The notes under the pieces were generated by a model that made no database searches, was not told where the DNA came from, and was given only the letters and a program-made list of their open reading frames with translations. A program made the position numbers and the translations under genes. From Verrucomicrobiia bacterium (GTDB lineage Bacteria; Verrucomicrobiota; Verrucomicrobiia; Limisphaerales; UBA11358), in assembly GCA_030044395.1 (NCBI GenBank), contig JASHVW010000416.1, positions 1-6,214 on the forward strand: DNA of 6,214 bases, given 5' to 3'. This document shows positions 1 to 6,004 of this stretch, in pieces (the stretch's first letter is position 1; every line of letters begins with the position of its first letter).

Positions 1-11
1 CCAAATCTGAA

Positions 12-40
12 CCTGTTGATCCCCATGAAGGCATTGAAAC
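12..40 (+). CRISPR. Probable single CRISPR repeat (end of an array lying left of the window)
   Basis: The stretch ends in CCCCATGAAGGCATTGAAAC. The terminal ATTGAAAC is the classic 3' end of many type I and type III CRISPR repeats, where it becomes the 5' handle of the crRNA, and the preceding TGATCCCCATGAAGGC resembles the middle of such repeats. Only one copy lies in the window. No second copy follows within 100 bases, so the preceding bases would be the end of a spacer and this would be the last repeat. With ATTGAAAC at the 3' end, transcription would run left to right and the leader would lie to the left, making this the leader-distal, often degenerate, unit. The left boundary (about base 4 to 15) cannot be fixed from one copy. 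It could also be a chance match. Confidence 0.45.
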
Positions 41-405
41 TAGGCACAACCCGAAAATGATACGTAAATAATTATGTTTTAGCATGAATTGGCCTATGGC
101 GTAATACAGTTGGCTGAGATTTCCCATTTGACCCGTTATTCATGGCGTCAAATTGACTTTTGCCGACCGTTTTCGCGAATTTCCTCCCAACGCTTCGGGT
201 TTGCAAGCTATTTCGCAACCCAAATCTCTCTTCTTCAGCGTCTCGGCCAAATTGAATGCCGATTCTCACTCCCCGACCGGCCTCTGAGACCGGCAGCAAA
301 GACACTCCACCTGTGTTGACTGATGGTTTCATGCGTTGCACAGGCCCTTAACATCCCGGACATCCAAAACGCTCTGATTTTGCCAGCGCGGCCTTCCATG
401 AAAAT
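41..405. other. Gene-free stretch between the CRISPR-like repeat and the GH3 gene
   Basis: Nothing here supports a gene. Bases 41-95 are AT-rich. The rest has open frames on both strands (about 89 codons on the minus strand at 72-341 and 76 on the plus strand at 89-319), but neither protein resembles a family I know and neither has a convincing ribosome binding site. A 7-base direct repeat, GACCGGC, occurs at 275-281 and 288-294. No strong stem plus T-tract serves as a terminator for the minus-strand GH3 gene. The minus-strand frame could be an old gene remnant, but I cannot show it. Confidence 0.5.
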
Positions 406-2478
406 TCAATTAACCGTAAACGCCCCTTGCAGCGGGAGGTCCAGGGAAGAGTATCCCACCATCACCCGGTATGTCCCGGGAAGGACGGTCCAATTGTGGG
501 CCTCAGTGTCCCAGCAACACAGCGATTTCTCATCCAGTTGCATCAAAACATGCCGGGTCTTGCCCGGCTTGAGCGACACCTTCGCAAACTGCTTCAGCTC
601 CTTCGGCGGTTGCGGAATTGCCGAAGTTGATGGCAGGCCAATGTACAACTCGATGACTTCCTGTCCCGCCCGCTTCCCCGTGTCGGTAACATCAAGTGTC
701 ACATTGATCACTTGGTTTGAATTGCTTTGAGAAGAAATGTTCCCGGGGCTGATGGCCAGGTTCTTGCACTCGAATGTCGTGTAAGAAAGGCCATAACCAA
801 ACGGAAACATCGGCGTGAGGTGCCGGGCGTCATAATGGCGATAACCTACCAGGATGCCCTCGGAATAATCCACCGTATCGTTGACTCCCGGATATTGCCC
901 GGGGGTGTTGGCCGGCAAATCGGCCAGGTCTTGTGGAAAGGTCAAAGGCAATCTTCCCGAGGGGTTGACATCCCCAAAGAGAACGGCGGCCACGGCGTTG
1001 CCGTCCTCCTCGCCCGGATACCACGCTTCAAGTATGGCGGGCACACGATCCACCCACGGCATCAGCACCGCCGTCCCGGTCTTGAGAATCACGACCGTGT
1101 GCGGATTGGCCGCCGCCACGGCTTCCACCAACTCGTCCTGGTTCCCCGACAACGTCAGCGCATGATCGCGCCCTTCCGTTTCATGGTCGCCCACCATCAC
1201 AATCGCCTCGTCCACCGTCTTGGCAAGCGATACCGCCTCCCCAATGTCCTTTCCGTCGGCGTAGTCCACCTTCACCAGCGAACCGGCGCGCTCTTGAATG
1301 CCTTCGACGGGGTCCACGGTGTAAAGCGGCACGACGTGAGAACTGCCGCCCCCGCCCGTCATCGCCTTTGCGGCATACGGTCCGATGACCGCAATACGAC
1401 CCAGCTTTGCCGGGCCAAGCGGCAGTTCGTTTCCGATGTTCTTTAGCAACACCATTCCCTCTTCGGCGATCTGCAATCCTTTCAAGCCATCCGGGCGCGC
1501 GGGAATCGGCCTCGGTTCCAACGGATGATCGAAAAGGCCAAACGCCATCATCGTCCGGAAACGCCGGACGAGCTTCTCGTCAATGACCGATAGGGGGACC
1601 TCGTTCGACTCAACCGCCGCTTCCAGCGCCGTTCCAAAGTACTTTCCGTTGGGCATTTCCAAATCAAGCCCCGCCATCGCCGAGGGAATGGTGCTGTGCA
1701 CAGCGCCAAAATCCGATGTAACAAAACCGTTGAAGCCCCATTCCTGCCTGAGGATATGATCCAGGAGCTCCGGATTCTCGCAACAGTACGTCCCGTTGAC
1801 GCGGGGATAAGCGGCCATCACGGAAGCCGCGCCGCCCTGCTGGACCGCGGCCTTGAAGGCCGGCAGATAAACTTCCTGGAGCGCGCGTTCGCTAATGATT
1901 TCGTTGATCGTAAAGCGCTTTGTCTCCTGATTGTTGGCATCGAAGTGTTTGACGTTGGCAATCACACCCTGGCTTTGGATGCCTTGAATTTCTCCAACGC
2001 CCATCTGCGATGCCAGATACGGGTCCTCGCCAAACGCTTCGAACGTCCGCCCATTCTGCGGCACGCGCGCAATGTTGACATCCGGTCCCTCGATCAGGCC
2101 GTCACACAAATCCCTCGCTTCCCTCCCAATGATGACCCCGTAACGATGGGCTGCCTCGAGGTCCCAGGTTGCCGCCAGTGAAATCGGGGCAGGCAACGCG
2201 GTGGCAGCCTCCTGCTTGCGGTCGTCGGCCGGACCCACCCCAGCGGGCCCGTTCGCAATTCGCAATGCCGGGATGTTCAGCCGCGCTATCGGCGGAACGT
2301 AACGTTGATGCGAGTGGTCCTGAAGACCATGGAGCTCCATGATCTTTTCCGTGAGGGTCATTTGGTTGACCAGCTTGCGGGCCTGGGCATTCCAGTCCTG
2401 CGCCTCGACTTGCGCATTTTCGACCAAGGCGCCCAGCAAAAATAGCCGACAAATAAAATAAAAAAAATACCGGGACAA
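406..2478 (-). CDS. Glycoside hydrolase family 3 beta-glucosidase-type enzyme, exported
   Basis: This 690-residue protein is expected to hydrolyse terminal beta-linked sugars (glucosidase or xylosidase type) from oligosaccharides or glycosides outside the cytoplasm. Residues 1-26 look like a signal peptide: a hydrophobic YFFYF...LFLLGALV core with likely cleavage after VEA. The N-terminal catalytic domain (about 30-300) has the GEDPYLAS motif, the K177-H178 pair in VKHF, and the nucleophile D256 in VTSDFG. The alpha/beta sandwich (about 330-555) carries E435 in ETEGRD as probable acid/base. A fibronectin-III-like domain (about 606-688) closes the protein after FPFGYGLSYTTF. Length is normal for three-domain GH3 enzymes. 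The common substrate-binding DGP motif reads NGP here (N76), as in a recognisable GH3 subgroup. The start is TTG at 2478. No ATG precedes M40 (MTLTEK), and only this start keeps the signal peptide. The frame is open back to a stop at 2515. The exact substrate cannot be read from sequence. Confidence 0.93.
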   Translation of the reverse strand: MSRYFFYFICRLFLLGALVENAQVEAQDWNAQARKLVNQMTLTEKIMELHGLQDHSHQRYVPPIARLNIPALRIANGPAGVGPADDRKQEAATALPAPISLAATWDLEAAHRYGVIIGREARDLCDGLIEGPDVNIARVPQNGRTFEAFGEDPYLASQMGVGEIQGIQSQGVIANVKHFDANNQETKRFTINEIISERALQEVYLPAFKAAVQQGGAASVMAAYPRVNGTYCCENPELLDHILRQEWGFNGFVTSDFGAVHSTIPSAMAGLDLEMPNGKYFGTALEAAVESNEVPLSVIDEKLVRRFRTMMAFGLFDHPLEPRPIPARPDGLKGLQIAEEGMVLLKNIGNELPLGPAKLGRIAVIGPYAAKAMTGGGGSSHVVPLYTVDPVEGIQERAGSLVKVDYADGKDIGEAVSLAKTVDEAIVMVGDHETEGRDHALTLSGNQDELVEAVAAANPHTVVILKTGTAVLMPWVDRVPAILEAWYPGEEDGNAVAAVLFGDVNPSGRLPLTFPQDLADLPANTPGQYPGVNDTVDYSEGILVGYRHYDARHLTPMFPFGYGLSYTTFECKNLAISPGNISSQSNSNQVINVTLDVTDTGKRAGQEVIELYIGLPSTSAIPQPPKELKQFAKVSLKPGKTRHVLMQLDEKSLCCWDTEAHNWTVLPGTYRVMVGYSSLDLPLQGAFTVN
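2476..2478 (-). promoter_or_regulatory. TTG start codon choice for the GH3 gene
   Basis: The frame is open up to 2514, but the only initiator codon that gives a proper signal peptide (n-region with Arg, then a hydrophobic core) is TTG at 2478-2476. The upstream bases (AACATCGAATAACAAA on the minus strand) hold no clear Shine-Dalgarno sequence, so initiation may be weak or leaderless. The first ATG in frame would remove the whole signal peptide. Confidence 0.5.
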
Positions 2479-2514
2479 TTTGTTATTCGATGTTAACCGT
2501 CGTTTTTGTGAAAT

Positions 2515-2769
2515 TTACTCGGAAACATGGTTCGGCAAATCCACCCGGCAGAGAATATCGGCGGTGTGCAGGAATTCAACCGCAAAGTGGTTGATGTAAC
2601 CCACCACGTCGTGCAGCGTGTCGTTGCGCGGATTGATGGCCCATACGATTTCGTCCGCGGATTTCGCCGTTTGCCGGACCAGCATCGAGCAACGCTCAAT
2701 TTTCCCATTCACCCCTTCCGCATCTTCGAGCTCCCTTGCGTCATGTCCACGGTGAGCGCCTGAACCCAA
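2515..2769 (-). pseudogene. Fragment of a sensor histidine kinase (dimerisation-helix region only)
   Basis: About 60 codons (roughly 2515-2700) match the second dimerisation helix and linker of a family of sensor kinases frequent in Verrucomicrobiota and relatives. Key strings are VRQTAKSADEIVWAINPRND, then VVGYINHFAVEFL and CRVDLP. In complete kinases of this type the segment follows a phospho-accepting histidine helix and leads into a HATPase domain, often behind a two-component-regulator propeller. Here the H-box helix is missing, and a stop follows eight codons after the leucine of DLP, so there is no ATP-binding domain. A TTG at 2769 could open the frame, but I see no ribosome site. The piece sits between the TMEM14-family gene (27 bases away) and the GH3 gene on the same strand. 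I read it as a decayed remnant with no kinase function. Confidence 0.7.
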
Positions 2770-2796
2770 TGAAACCGCAGTGGGCGCATTGCAATA

Positions 2797-3111
2797 TCAA
2801 CCTCTGAAAATATTCCGGAAGATTAGTGCCGCAATTGTCAGGATCAGCATGAGACCTGACGGTATGAATTTTTTTGTCTTGGCCAAACGAATGGCGAAAA
2901 CCACGAGCAATAGCGCCAAAAGAATATTGGCCAAATTATTCGCAAAGGTGGGCTGGAATATGCCATGCAATGTCGTCAGAACCAGCAATGCGGCGAAAAC
3001 CGCCGAGGAGATCAGCGACACTTTGCTTTTAGCTTTGAAAAAACCAATCAAACCGCCGATGAGCAGCAGCACTATGTAAGCCCATAGAATTTTCGTTGAG
3101 AAATCGTTCAT
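2797..3111 (-). CDS. Small TMEM14-family (UPF0136-like) membrane protein
   Basis: This protein of 104 residues is nearly all hydrophobic. It has four likely membrane helices: about 8-27 (starting WAYIVLLLIGGLIGF), 33-52, 60-78 and 86-102. The opening helix followed by FFKAKSKVSLISS is characteristic of the TMEM14 family, whose bacterial members are about 100 residues long and have no established function; eukaryotic members are mitochondrial or ER membrane proteins. It should sit in the inner membrane. The chosen start is the ATG at 3111. A GTG at 3126 would add five residues and would overlap the stop codon of the upstream gene by one base. Either way it is tightly coupled to the CPXCG gene and probably co-transcribed with it. 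Neither start has a strong Shine-Dalgarno sequence. Confidence 0.8.
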   Translation of the reverse strand: MNDFSTKILWAYIVLLLIGGLIGFFKAKSKVSLISSAVFAALLVLTTLHGIFQPTFANNLANILLALLLVVFAIRLAKTKKFIPSGLMLILTIAALIFRNIFRG

Positions 3112-3125
3112 CCGCGCACTCTGCA

Positions 3126-3311
3126 CTAATTTTCCCGGATCTCCAAGTTTAGAATTTCACCCGAAACGCATTCGACGAAAACTTCAAACGGCCGGCAGCA
3201 AACCTCGCAGTCAGTCGTGAAGCGTTGGTTGCCGGCGCTGGTATCCATGATAATCTCAAACGACTGTCCGCAAAATGGACACTGAATGTCTTTGGAAACT
3301 TCCATGCTCAT
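3126..3311 (-). CDS. CPXCG motif-containing cysteine-rich small protein
   Basis: This is a 61-residue protein of the CPXCG cysteine-rich family. It carries CPFCG (C11, C14) near the start and DCEVCCRP (C35, C38, C39) in the middle, separated by the conserved-looking MDTSAGNQ stretch; it ends acidic (LEIREN). The two cysteine pairs can form a small zinc ribbon. The family is found widely in bacteria and its role is unknown, though a metal-binding or regulatory role is a reasonable guess. I chose the ATG at 3311 because it gives the usual family length. An ATG at 3305 is equally possible. A TTG at 3347 would add twelve residues with no family resemblance. The gene lies directly upstream of the TMEM14-family gene on the same strand, with 14 bases between its stop and that gene's ATG, so the two look like an operon. 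Confidence 0.85.
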   Translation of the reverse strand: MSMEVSKDIQCPFCGQSFEIIMDTSAGNQRFTTDCEVCCRPFEVFVECVSGEILNLEIREN

Positions 3312-3357
3312 GCGAAAGCTTACCAAACCTGAATGACACTTGCACAAGACAATTCAC

Positions 3358-3372
3358 TAGGTATTACACCTA
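3358..3372. promoter_or_regulatory. Small palindrome in the divergent intergenic region
   Basis: TAGGTATTACACCTA has 5-base arms (TAGGT / ACCTA) around a 5-base centre. It lies between the minus-strand CPXCG gene and the plus-strand REC-PAS gene, where promoters for both are expected. Weak -35/-10-like pairs overlap it on each strand: TTGCAC at 3340-3345 with TATTAC at 3362-3367 on the plus strand, and TTGTAA with TAATAC, 16 bases apart, on the minus strand. It could be an operator shared by both genes. A palindrome this short can also arise by chance. Confidence 0.25.
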
Positions 3373-3408
3373 CGTTGCGGATTTACAATTCGAATGCCAT
3401 GCTAAGAC

Positions 3409-3412
3409 AAGG
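3409..3412 (+). promoter_or_regulatory. Weak ribosome binding site for the REC-PAS gene
   Basis: AAGG lies five bases before the ATG at 3418, a workable though short Shine-Dalgarno spacing. It favours the ATG over the adjacent TTG at 3415, which would have only two bases of spacing. Confidence 0.4.
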
Positions 3413-3417
3413 TATTG

Positions 3418-4419
3418 ATGGCTGTCTTAATTAACGTATTGATTGTGGAAGACTCTGAAAACGACACGACGTTGTTGTTGGAGGAGTTAAGGCGGAAAAA
3501 TTTTTCGCCCGTACATCGCCGTGTGGAAACCGCAGGGGAAATGACGGCCGCGCTTGAACGGCGATCGTGGGACGTGGTGCTTTCCGATTATGTGATGCCG
3601 CAATTCAGCGGGCCGGACGCATTGCTGTTGCTTCGCGAAAAAAATTTAGACATTCCTTTCATTGTTATCTCCGGCACGTATGGCGAGGAAGCAGCCGTTC
3701 ACATGATGAAGGCCGGGGCAAATGATTATATTACCAAGGCGAACCTGTCCCGTCTGGCGCCGGTCATCGAGCGTGAAATGGCGTCGGCCAAATCCCGCCG
3801 CGCGCGCCGGCAGGCCGAGGAAGCGATGCATCTTCTCGCCGCCATCGTCGAATCCACGGATGACGCCATTTGGGGACAAGGCATGGATGGCGAGGTCGTG
3901 AGTTGGAATCAGGCGGCAGAGAAAATTTTTGGCTACCGCGCCGATGAAATCATCGGGCGCTCGGTGGCCATTCTATTCCCACTTGACAAGCGTGACGAAT
4001 TGATCGGCATGATGGAACGCCTCAAATGCGGCGAACCCGCGGGCCTGTACGAAAGCACCCGCGTCCGCAAGGGCGGCCAAATCATCCCGGTTTCCACGAC
4101 GGTTTCGCCGATTCGAGACACCGACGGCAATATTGTGGGGGCGTCGGCAATTACACGGGACATCACGGAACGCAAACTAGCCGAGGAGGAGCGCGCGCGG
4201 CTGATTGAGGATTTGCAGGATGCGTTGAAGCAGGTGAAGACGCTTTCCGGGTTGCTGCCGATTTGCGCCTCCTGCAAACGCATCCGGGACGACAAGGGCT
4301 ATTGGCAGCAGGTGGAGATCTATATTTCTTCCCACACGGACGCGGAATTTACACACGGGATTTGCCCCGAATGCGCGGCAAGGTACCGGTTCAAGTTGCC
4401 AGACAAAGCGCCGGCGTAG
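3418..4419 (+). CDS. Response regulator: REC + PAS + C-terminal CxxC/CPxC module
   Basis: This is a cytoplasmic signalling protein of 333 residues. The receiver domain (about 5-122) has the acidic pair E11-D12, the phospho-acceptor D57 in LSDYVMP, S85 in ISG and K107 in YITKA, so phosphorylation should work. A basic, probably helical linker leads to a PAS domain (about 141-252; VESTDDAIWGQGMDG, WNQAAEKIFGY, ITRDITERK), then a coiled coil (about 255-280). The tail starts LSGLLPICASCKRIRD and ends HGICPECAARY, with two cysteine pairs (C283/C286 and C316/C319) that may bind a metal. This tail recurs at the ends of REC-PAS proteins in several phyla, with no function I can name. There is no kinase, GGDEF or DNA-binding output domain. 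The start is the ATG at 3418, behind AAGG at 3409-3412; a TTG one codon earlier is possible. The gene is divergent from the CPXCG gene and convergent with the aminotransferase gene. Confidence 0.9.
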   Translation: MAVLINVLIVEDSENDTTLLLEELRRKNFSPVHRRVETAGEMTAALERRSWDVVLSDYVMPQFSGPDALLLLREKNLDIPFIVISGTYGEEAAVHMMKAGANDYITKANLSRLAPVIEREMASAKSRRARRQAEEAMHLLAAIVESTDDAIWGQGMDGEVVSWNQAAEKIFGYRADEIIGRSVAILFPLDKRDELIGMMERLKCGEPAGLYESTRVRKGGQIIPVSTTVSPIRDTDGNIVGASAITRDITERKLAEEERARLIEDLQDALKQVKTLSGLLPICASCKRIRDDKGYWQQVEIYISSHTDAEFTHGICPECAARYRFKLPDKAPA

Positions 4420-4460
4420 TTTTCAAAAGCAAAAGTTGCGTAGGATGCTTTCCAGCGTGC
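4420..4460. other. 41-base convergent intergenic gap with a weak stem-loop
   Basis: The gap lies between the stop codons of two convergent genes, where a bidirectional terminator would be expected. The only structure is a 6-base stem, AAAGCA paired with TGCTTT, around a 14-base loop. There is no GC-rich stem or T-run on either side, so a classical intrinsic terminator is not supported. Confidence 0.25.
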
Positions 4461-5717
4461 CTATTTAAACTTCGCAATCACCCGGTCAATCGCCCCCAAG
4501 CCAAGCTCCAGTCTTTCGATTTCCGGCCCAAAGCTGATGCGGCAATAGTTTTTGTAGCGCGCCGTGGCGCGGCGGTTGCCGGGGTTCACGTCGAAAAAGA
4601 CGCCCGGCACGACGATGACTTTTTCTTTCAATCCTTCCCTGAAGAAATTCATGCCGTCGTCCAGCGGCGGCGGCAATTTGGCCAAATTCGCCCAAATATA
4701 GAATGCCCCGGCGGGCTGCGCATCGGCGGTGACGTTCATTTTTTTCAGGCGCGACAACAACAGGTCGCGTTTTTTAAGAAAATGTTTCTGGATGGCCGAT
4801 GTCTCGGCCTCGGCATTTCTCGGGTCTAGCAATGGCAATGCGGCGTTTTGAAAGGGATGGTTGGCGCCGCCATCCAGGAAAGAGCCGGCGCTGGCAATGG
4901 CTTCAATGACGACTTTTGGCCCGAGCGTCCAACTGATGCGCCAGCCGGGATATCGCCAGTTTTTCGTCAGCCCATCCACCACGATGACGGGATCACGCTC
5001 GACGTCTTCGACAAATTCGGCGGCGGAAACCGTCTTCGGCTTGGCTGCGTTGCCGCCGGTATAAATGTAGTGTGAATAAAATTCGTCAAATATCATCGAA
5101 CACTGGCATTCGCGGGCGATGGCACACCAAGTTGCCAGTTCCGGTCCCTCAATCAATTGGGCAGTGGGATTTGAAGGGTTGCTGGCGAGCAAGGCGCTGA
5201 GGCCTCGTCCGAGGATTTCCTCCTTCAAATCTTCCGGCGAGATTTTGTAGCCGTCTTCGGCGCGCAACAATATGGGGATGGGCGTGAAGGCCTTGAAGAC
5301 ACTCAAGAGTTCTTCGTAGGCGGTATAGTCGGGAATGAAATGGCCCATGTTGATGTTGCCGAGAGCGCTGGCAAGGCGTGTGAGGGCCAAGCGCCCGCCG
5401 CTGGCGATACTGACATTGTCGGCGGTGTATTGAGATTTTTTCCCGCGCCGATACACGGCGTTGTAAAATTCGGCGACGGCCTGGCAAAGCAATTTGTTTC
5501 CGGCCACGGGACCGTATTGACGACTGGACTCCGACACGGTGACTTCGGTGACACGCGGTGGCGCGCCGGGAATTTCGCCGGTTTCGGGTGAGCCTTGCCC
5601 GAGGTTGGACCAATCAGGATGGGAATAAGAGAAGCCGTGCCGCGTAGCTTCGTGCGTGACGTAAATCACGCCGGTGCGCGGAACGGCGCGGATACCGGGG
5701 ATTGTGTGCGATTCCAT
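4461..5717 (-). CDS. Class I/II PLP-dependent aminotransferase
   Basis: This 418-residue cytoplasmic enzyme should move an amino group between an amino acid and a 2-oxo acid using pyridoxal phosphate. The fold-type-I landmarks are all present: N183 in SNPSNPTA, D211 and Y214 in the DEFYSHY motif (D pairs with the cofactor ring nitrogen), the Schiff-base lysine K252 in DGLTKNWRYPGWR with R260 after it, and the substrate-carboxylate arginine R393 in YCRISFG. Near the N terminus, GQGSPETG and QYGPVAGNKLL match the usual substrate-gate and cofactor region. Length is typical for the aspartate/aromatic/alanine aminotransferase superfamily, but the amino-acid preference cannot be assigned. The start is the ATG at 5717. 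No strong Shine-Dalgarno sequence precedes it, and its upstream leader is pyrimidine-rich. No gene on the same strand is adjacent, so it is probably transcribed alone. Confidence 0.92.
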   Translation of the reverse strand: MESHTIPGIRAVPRTGVIYVTHEATRHGFSYSHPDWSNLGQGSPETGEIPGAPPRVTEVTVSESSRQYGPVAGNKLLCQAVAEFYNAVYRRGKKSQYTADNVSIASGGRLALTRLASALGNINMGHFIPDYTAYEELLSVFKAFTPIPILLRAEDGYKISPEDLKEEILGRGLSALLASNPSNPTAQLIEGPELATWCAIARECQCSMIFDEFYSHYIYTGGNAAKPKTVSAAEFVEDVERDPVIVVDGLTKNWRYPGWRISWTLGPKVVIEAIASAGSFLDGGANHPFQNAALPLLDPRNAEAETSAIQKHFLKKRDLLLSRLKKMNVTADAQPAGAFYIWANLAKLPPPLDDGMNFFREGLKEKVIVVPGVFFDVNPGNRRATARYKNYCRISFGPEIERLELGLGAIDRVIAKFK

Positions 5718-5808
5718 TTGAACAGAACGCTACAAAAACTCCGCGGGGTTGACGAGGGCGAAGTGAGAAGGAAGAAGAAAGGAATTAGAAAGAAATAAGC
5801 ACGCCGCG
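5718..5808. other. Leader of the aminotransferase gene with a purine-rich tract
   Basis: No gene is supported here. On the plus strand bases 5760-5798 are almost entirely purines (GAAGTGAGAAGGAAGAAGAA and on), so the aminotransferase transcript would begin with a pyrimidine-rich leader. I see no clear -35/-10 pair for that gene. Confidence 0.4.
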
Positions 5809-5826
5809 CCACTACTGTCCAAATTA
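5809..5826 (+). repeat. Left arm of an 18-bp inverted repeat
   Basis: CCACTACTGTCCAAATTA matches the reverse complement of 5987-6004 at 17 of 18 positions; the only difference is A against G at the sixth base. The length and near-perfect match make chance unlikely in a segment this short. The arms look like the ends of a small mobile element or a pair of recombinase sites. Confidence 0.75.
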
Positions 5827-5919
5827 ACCGGAGACGGCAGATGAAATGTCGAATTTCATTGGCTTTTTGTCGAATGTTTCTGAAATCCGGGAATGAGGTT
5901 GGCGACCAAGTTGAACAGA

Positions 5920-5933
5920 TGCTGTCCAGATTA
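5920..5933 (+). repeat. Third, internal copy of the inverted-repeat core
   Basis: TGCTGTCCAGATTA differs by one base from the core of the right arm (TGCTGTCCAAATTA, reverse complement of 5987-6000) and lies in the same orientation as the left arm. Paired with the right arm it bounds an inner segment of 81 bp. Three copies in 200 bases suggest nested or repeated element ends, or repeated binding sites of one protein. Confidence 0.6.
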
Positions 5934-5986
5934 AGACCATTGCAAATCGGGCTTAAAAACGCGCTGACAATGTGAATCTGAAATCC

Positions 5987-6004
5987 TAATTTGGACAGCA
6001 GTGG
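5987..6004 (-). repeat. Right arm of the 18-bp inverted repeat
   Basis: Read on the minus strand this is CCACTGCTGTCCAAATTA, the partner of the left arm at 5809-5826. It lies directly before, and overlaps the first codons of, the primase-like fragment, so the homologous protein sequence starts just where the repeat ends. Confidence 0.75.

Larger units (their letters stand above)
5809..6004. mobile_element. Candidate 196-bp non-autonomous element (MITE-like) or solo element ends
   Basis: The segment is bounded by 18-bp inverted repeats (17/18), has no coding capacity inside and is AT-richer than its flanks. This is the architecture of a miniature inverted-repeat element derived from an insertion sequence. 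No target-site duplication is visible right outside the arms (GCCGCG on the left, ACTTCA on the right), so it could be an old insertion, a remnant or a pair of protein-binding sites. A small palindrome, GAAATGTCGAATTTC, and a repeated TGTCGAAT lie in the left half. I cannot assign an IS family. Confidence 0.4.

Noticed and set aside
275..294. A direct repeat GACCGGC twice in 20 bases
   Set aside because: Two 7-base copies in GC-rich sequence are easily due to chance, and there is no third copy.
72..341. An 89-codon minus-strand frame between the CRISPR-like repeat and the GH3 gene
   Set aside because: It has no recognisable family and no ribosome site, and there is a competing open frame on the other strand; it may be a decayed gene but there is no evidence.
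727..1446. A 239-codon plus-strand open frame opposite the GH3 gene
   Set aside because: It is antisense to strongly conserved GH3 motifs, is rich in Arg and His as antisense shadows are, and matches no family I know.
1696..2181. A 161-codon plus-strand open frame inside the GH3 gene
   Set aside because: It is antisense to the catalytic domain, which holds D256 and K177-H178; codon bias on the other strand explains it.
4420..4460. An intrinsic terminator between the two convergent genes
   Set aside because: The only stem is six AT-rich pairs with a 14-base loop and no T-run.
4263..4829. A 188-codon plus-strand open frame running from the REC-PAS tail into the aminotransferase gene
   Set aside because: It overlaps the conserved CxxC tail in another frame and the aminotransferase C-terminus in antisense; the protein resembles nothing.
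5149..5613. A 154-codon minus-strand frame within the aminotransferase gene
   Set aside because: It is an alternative frame of a gene with complete catalytic motifs; it is extremely Arg-rich, typical of a frame-shifted shadow.
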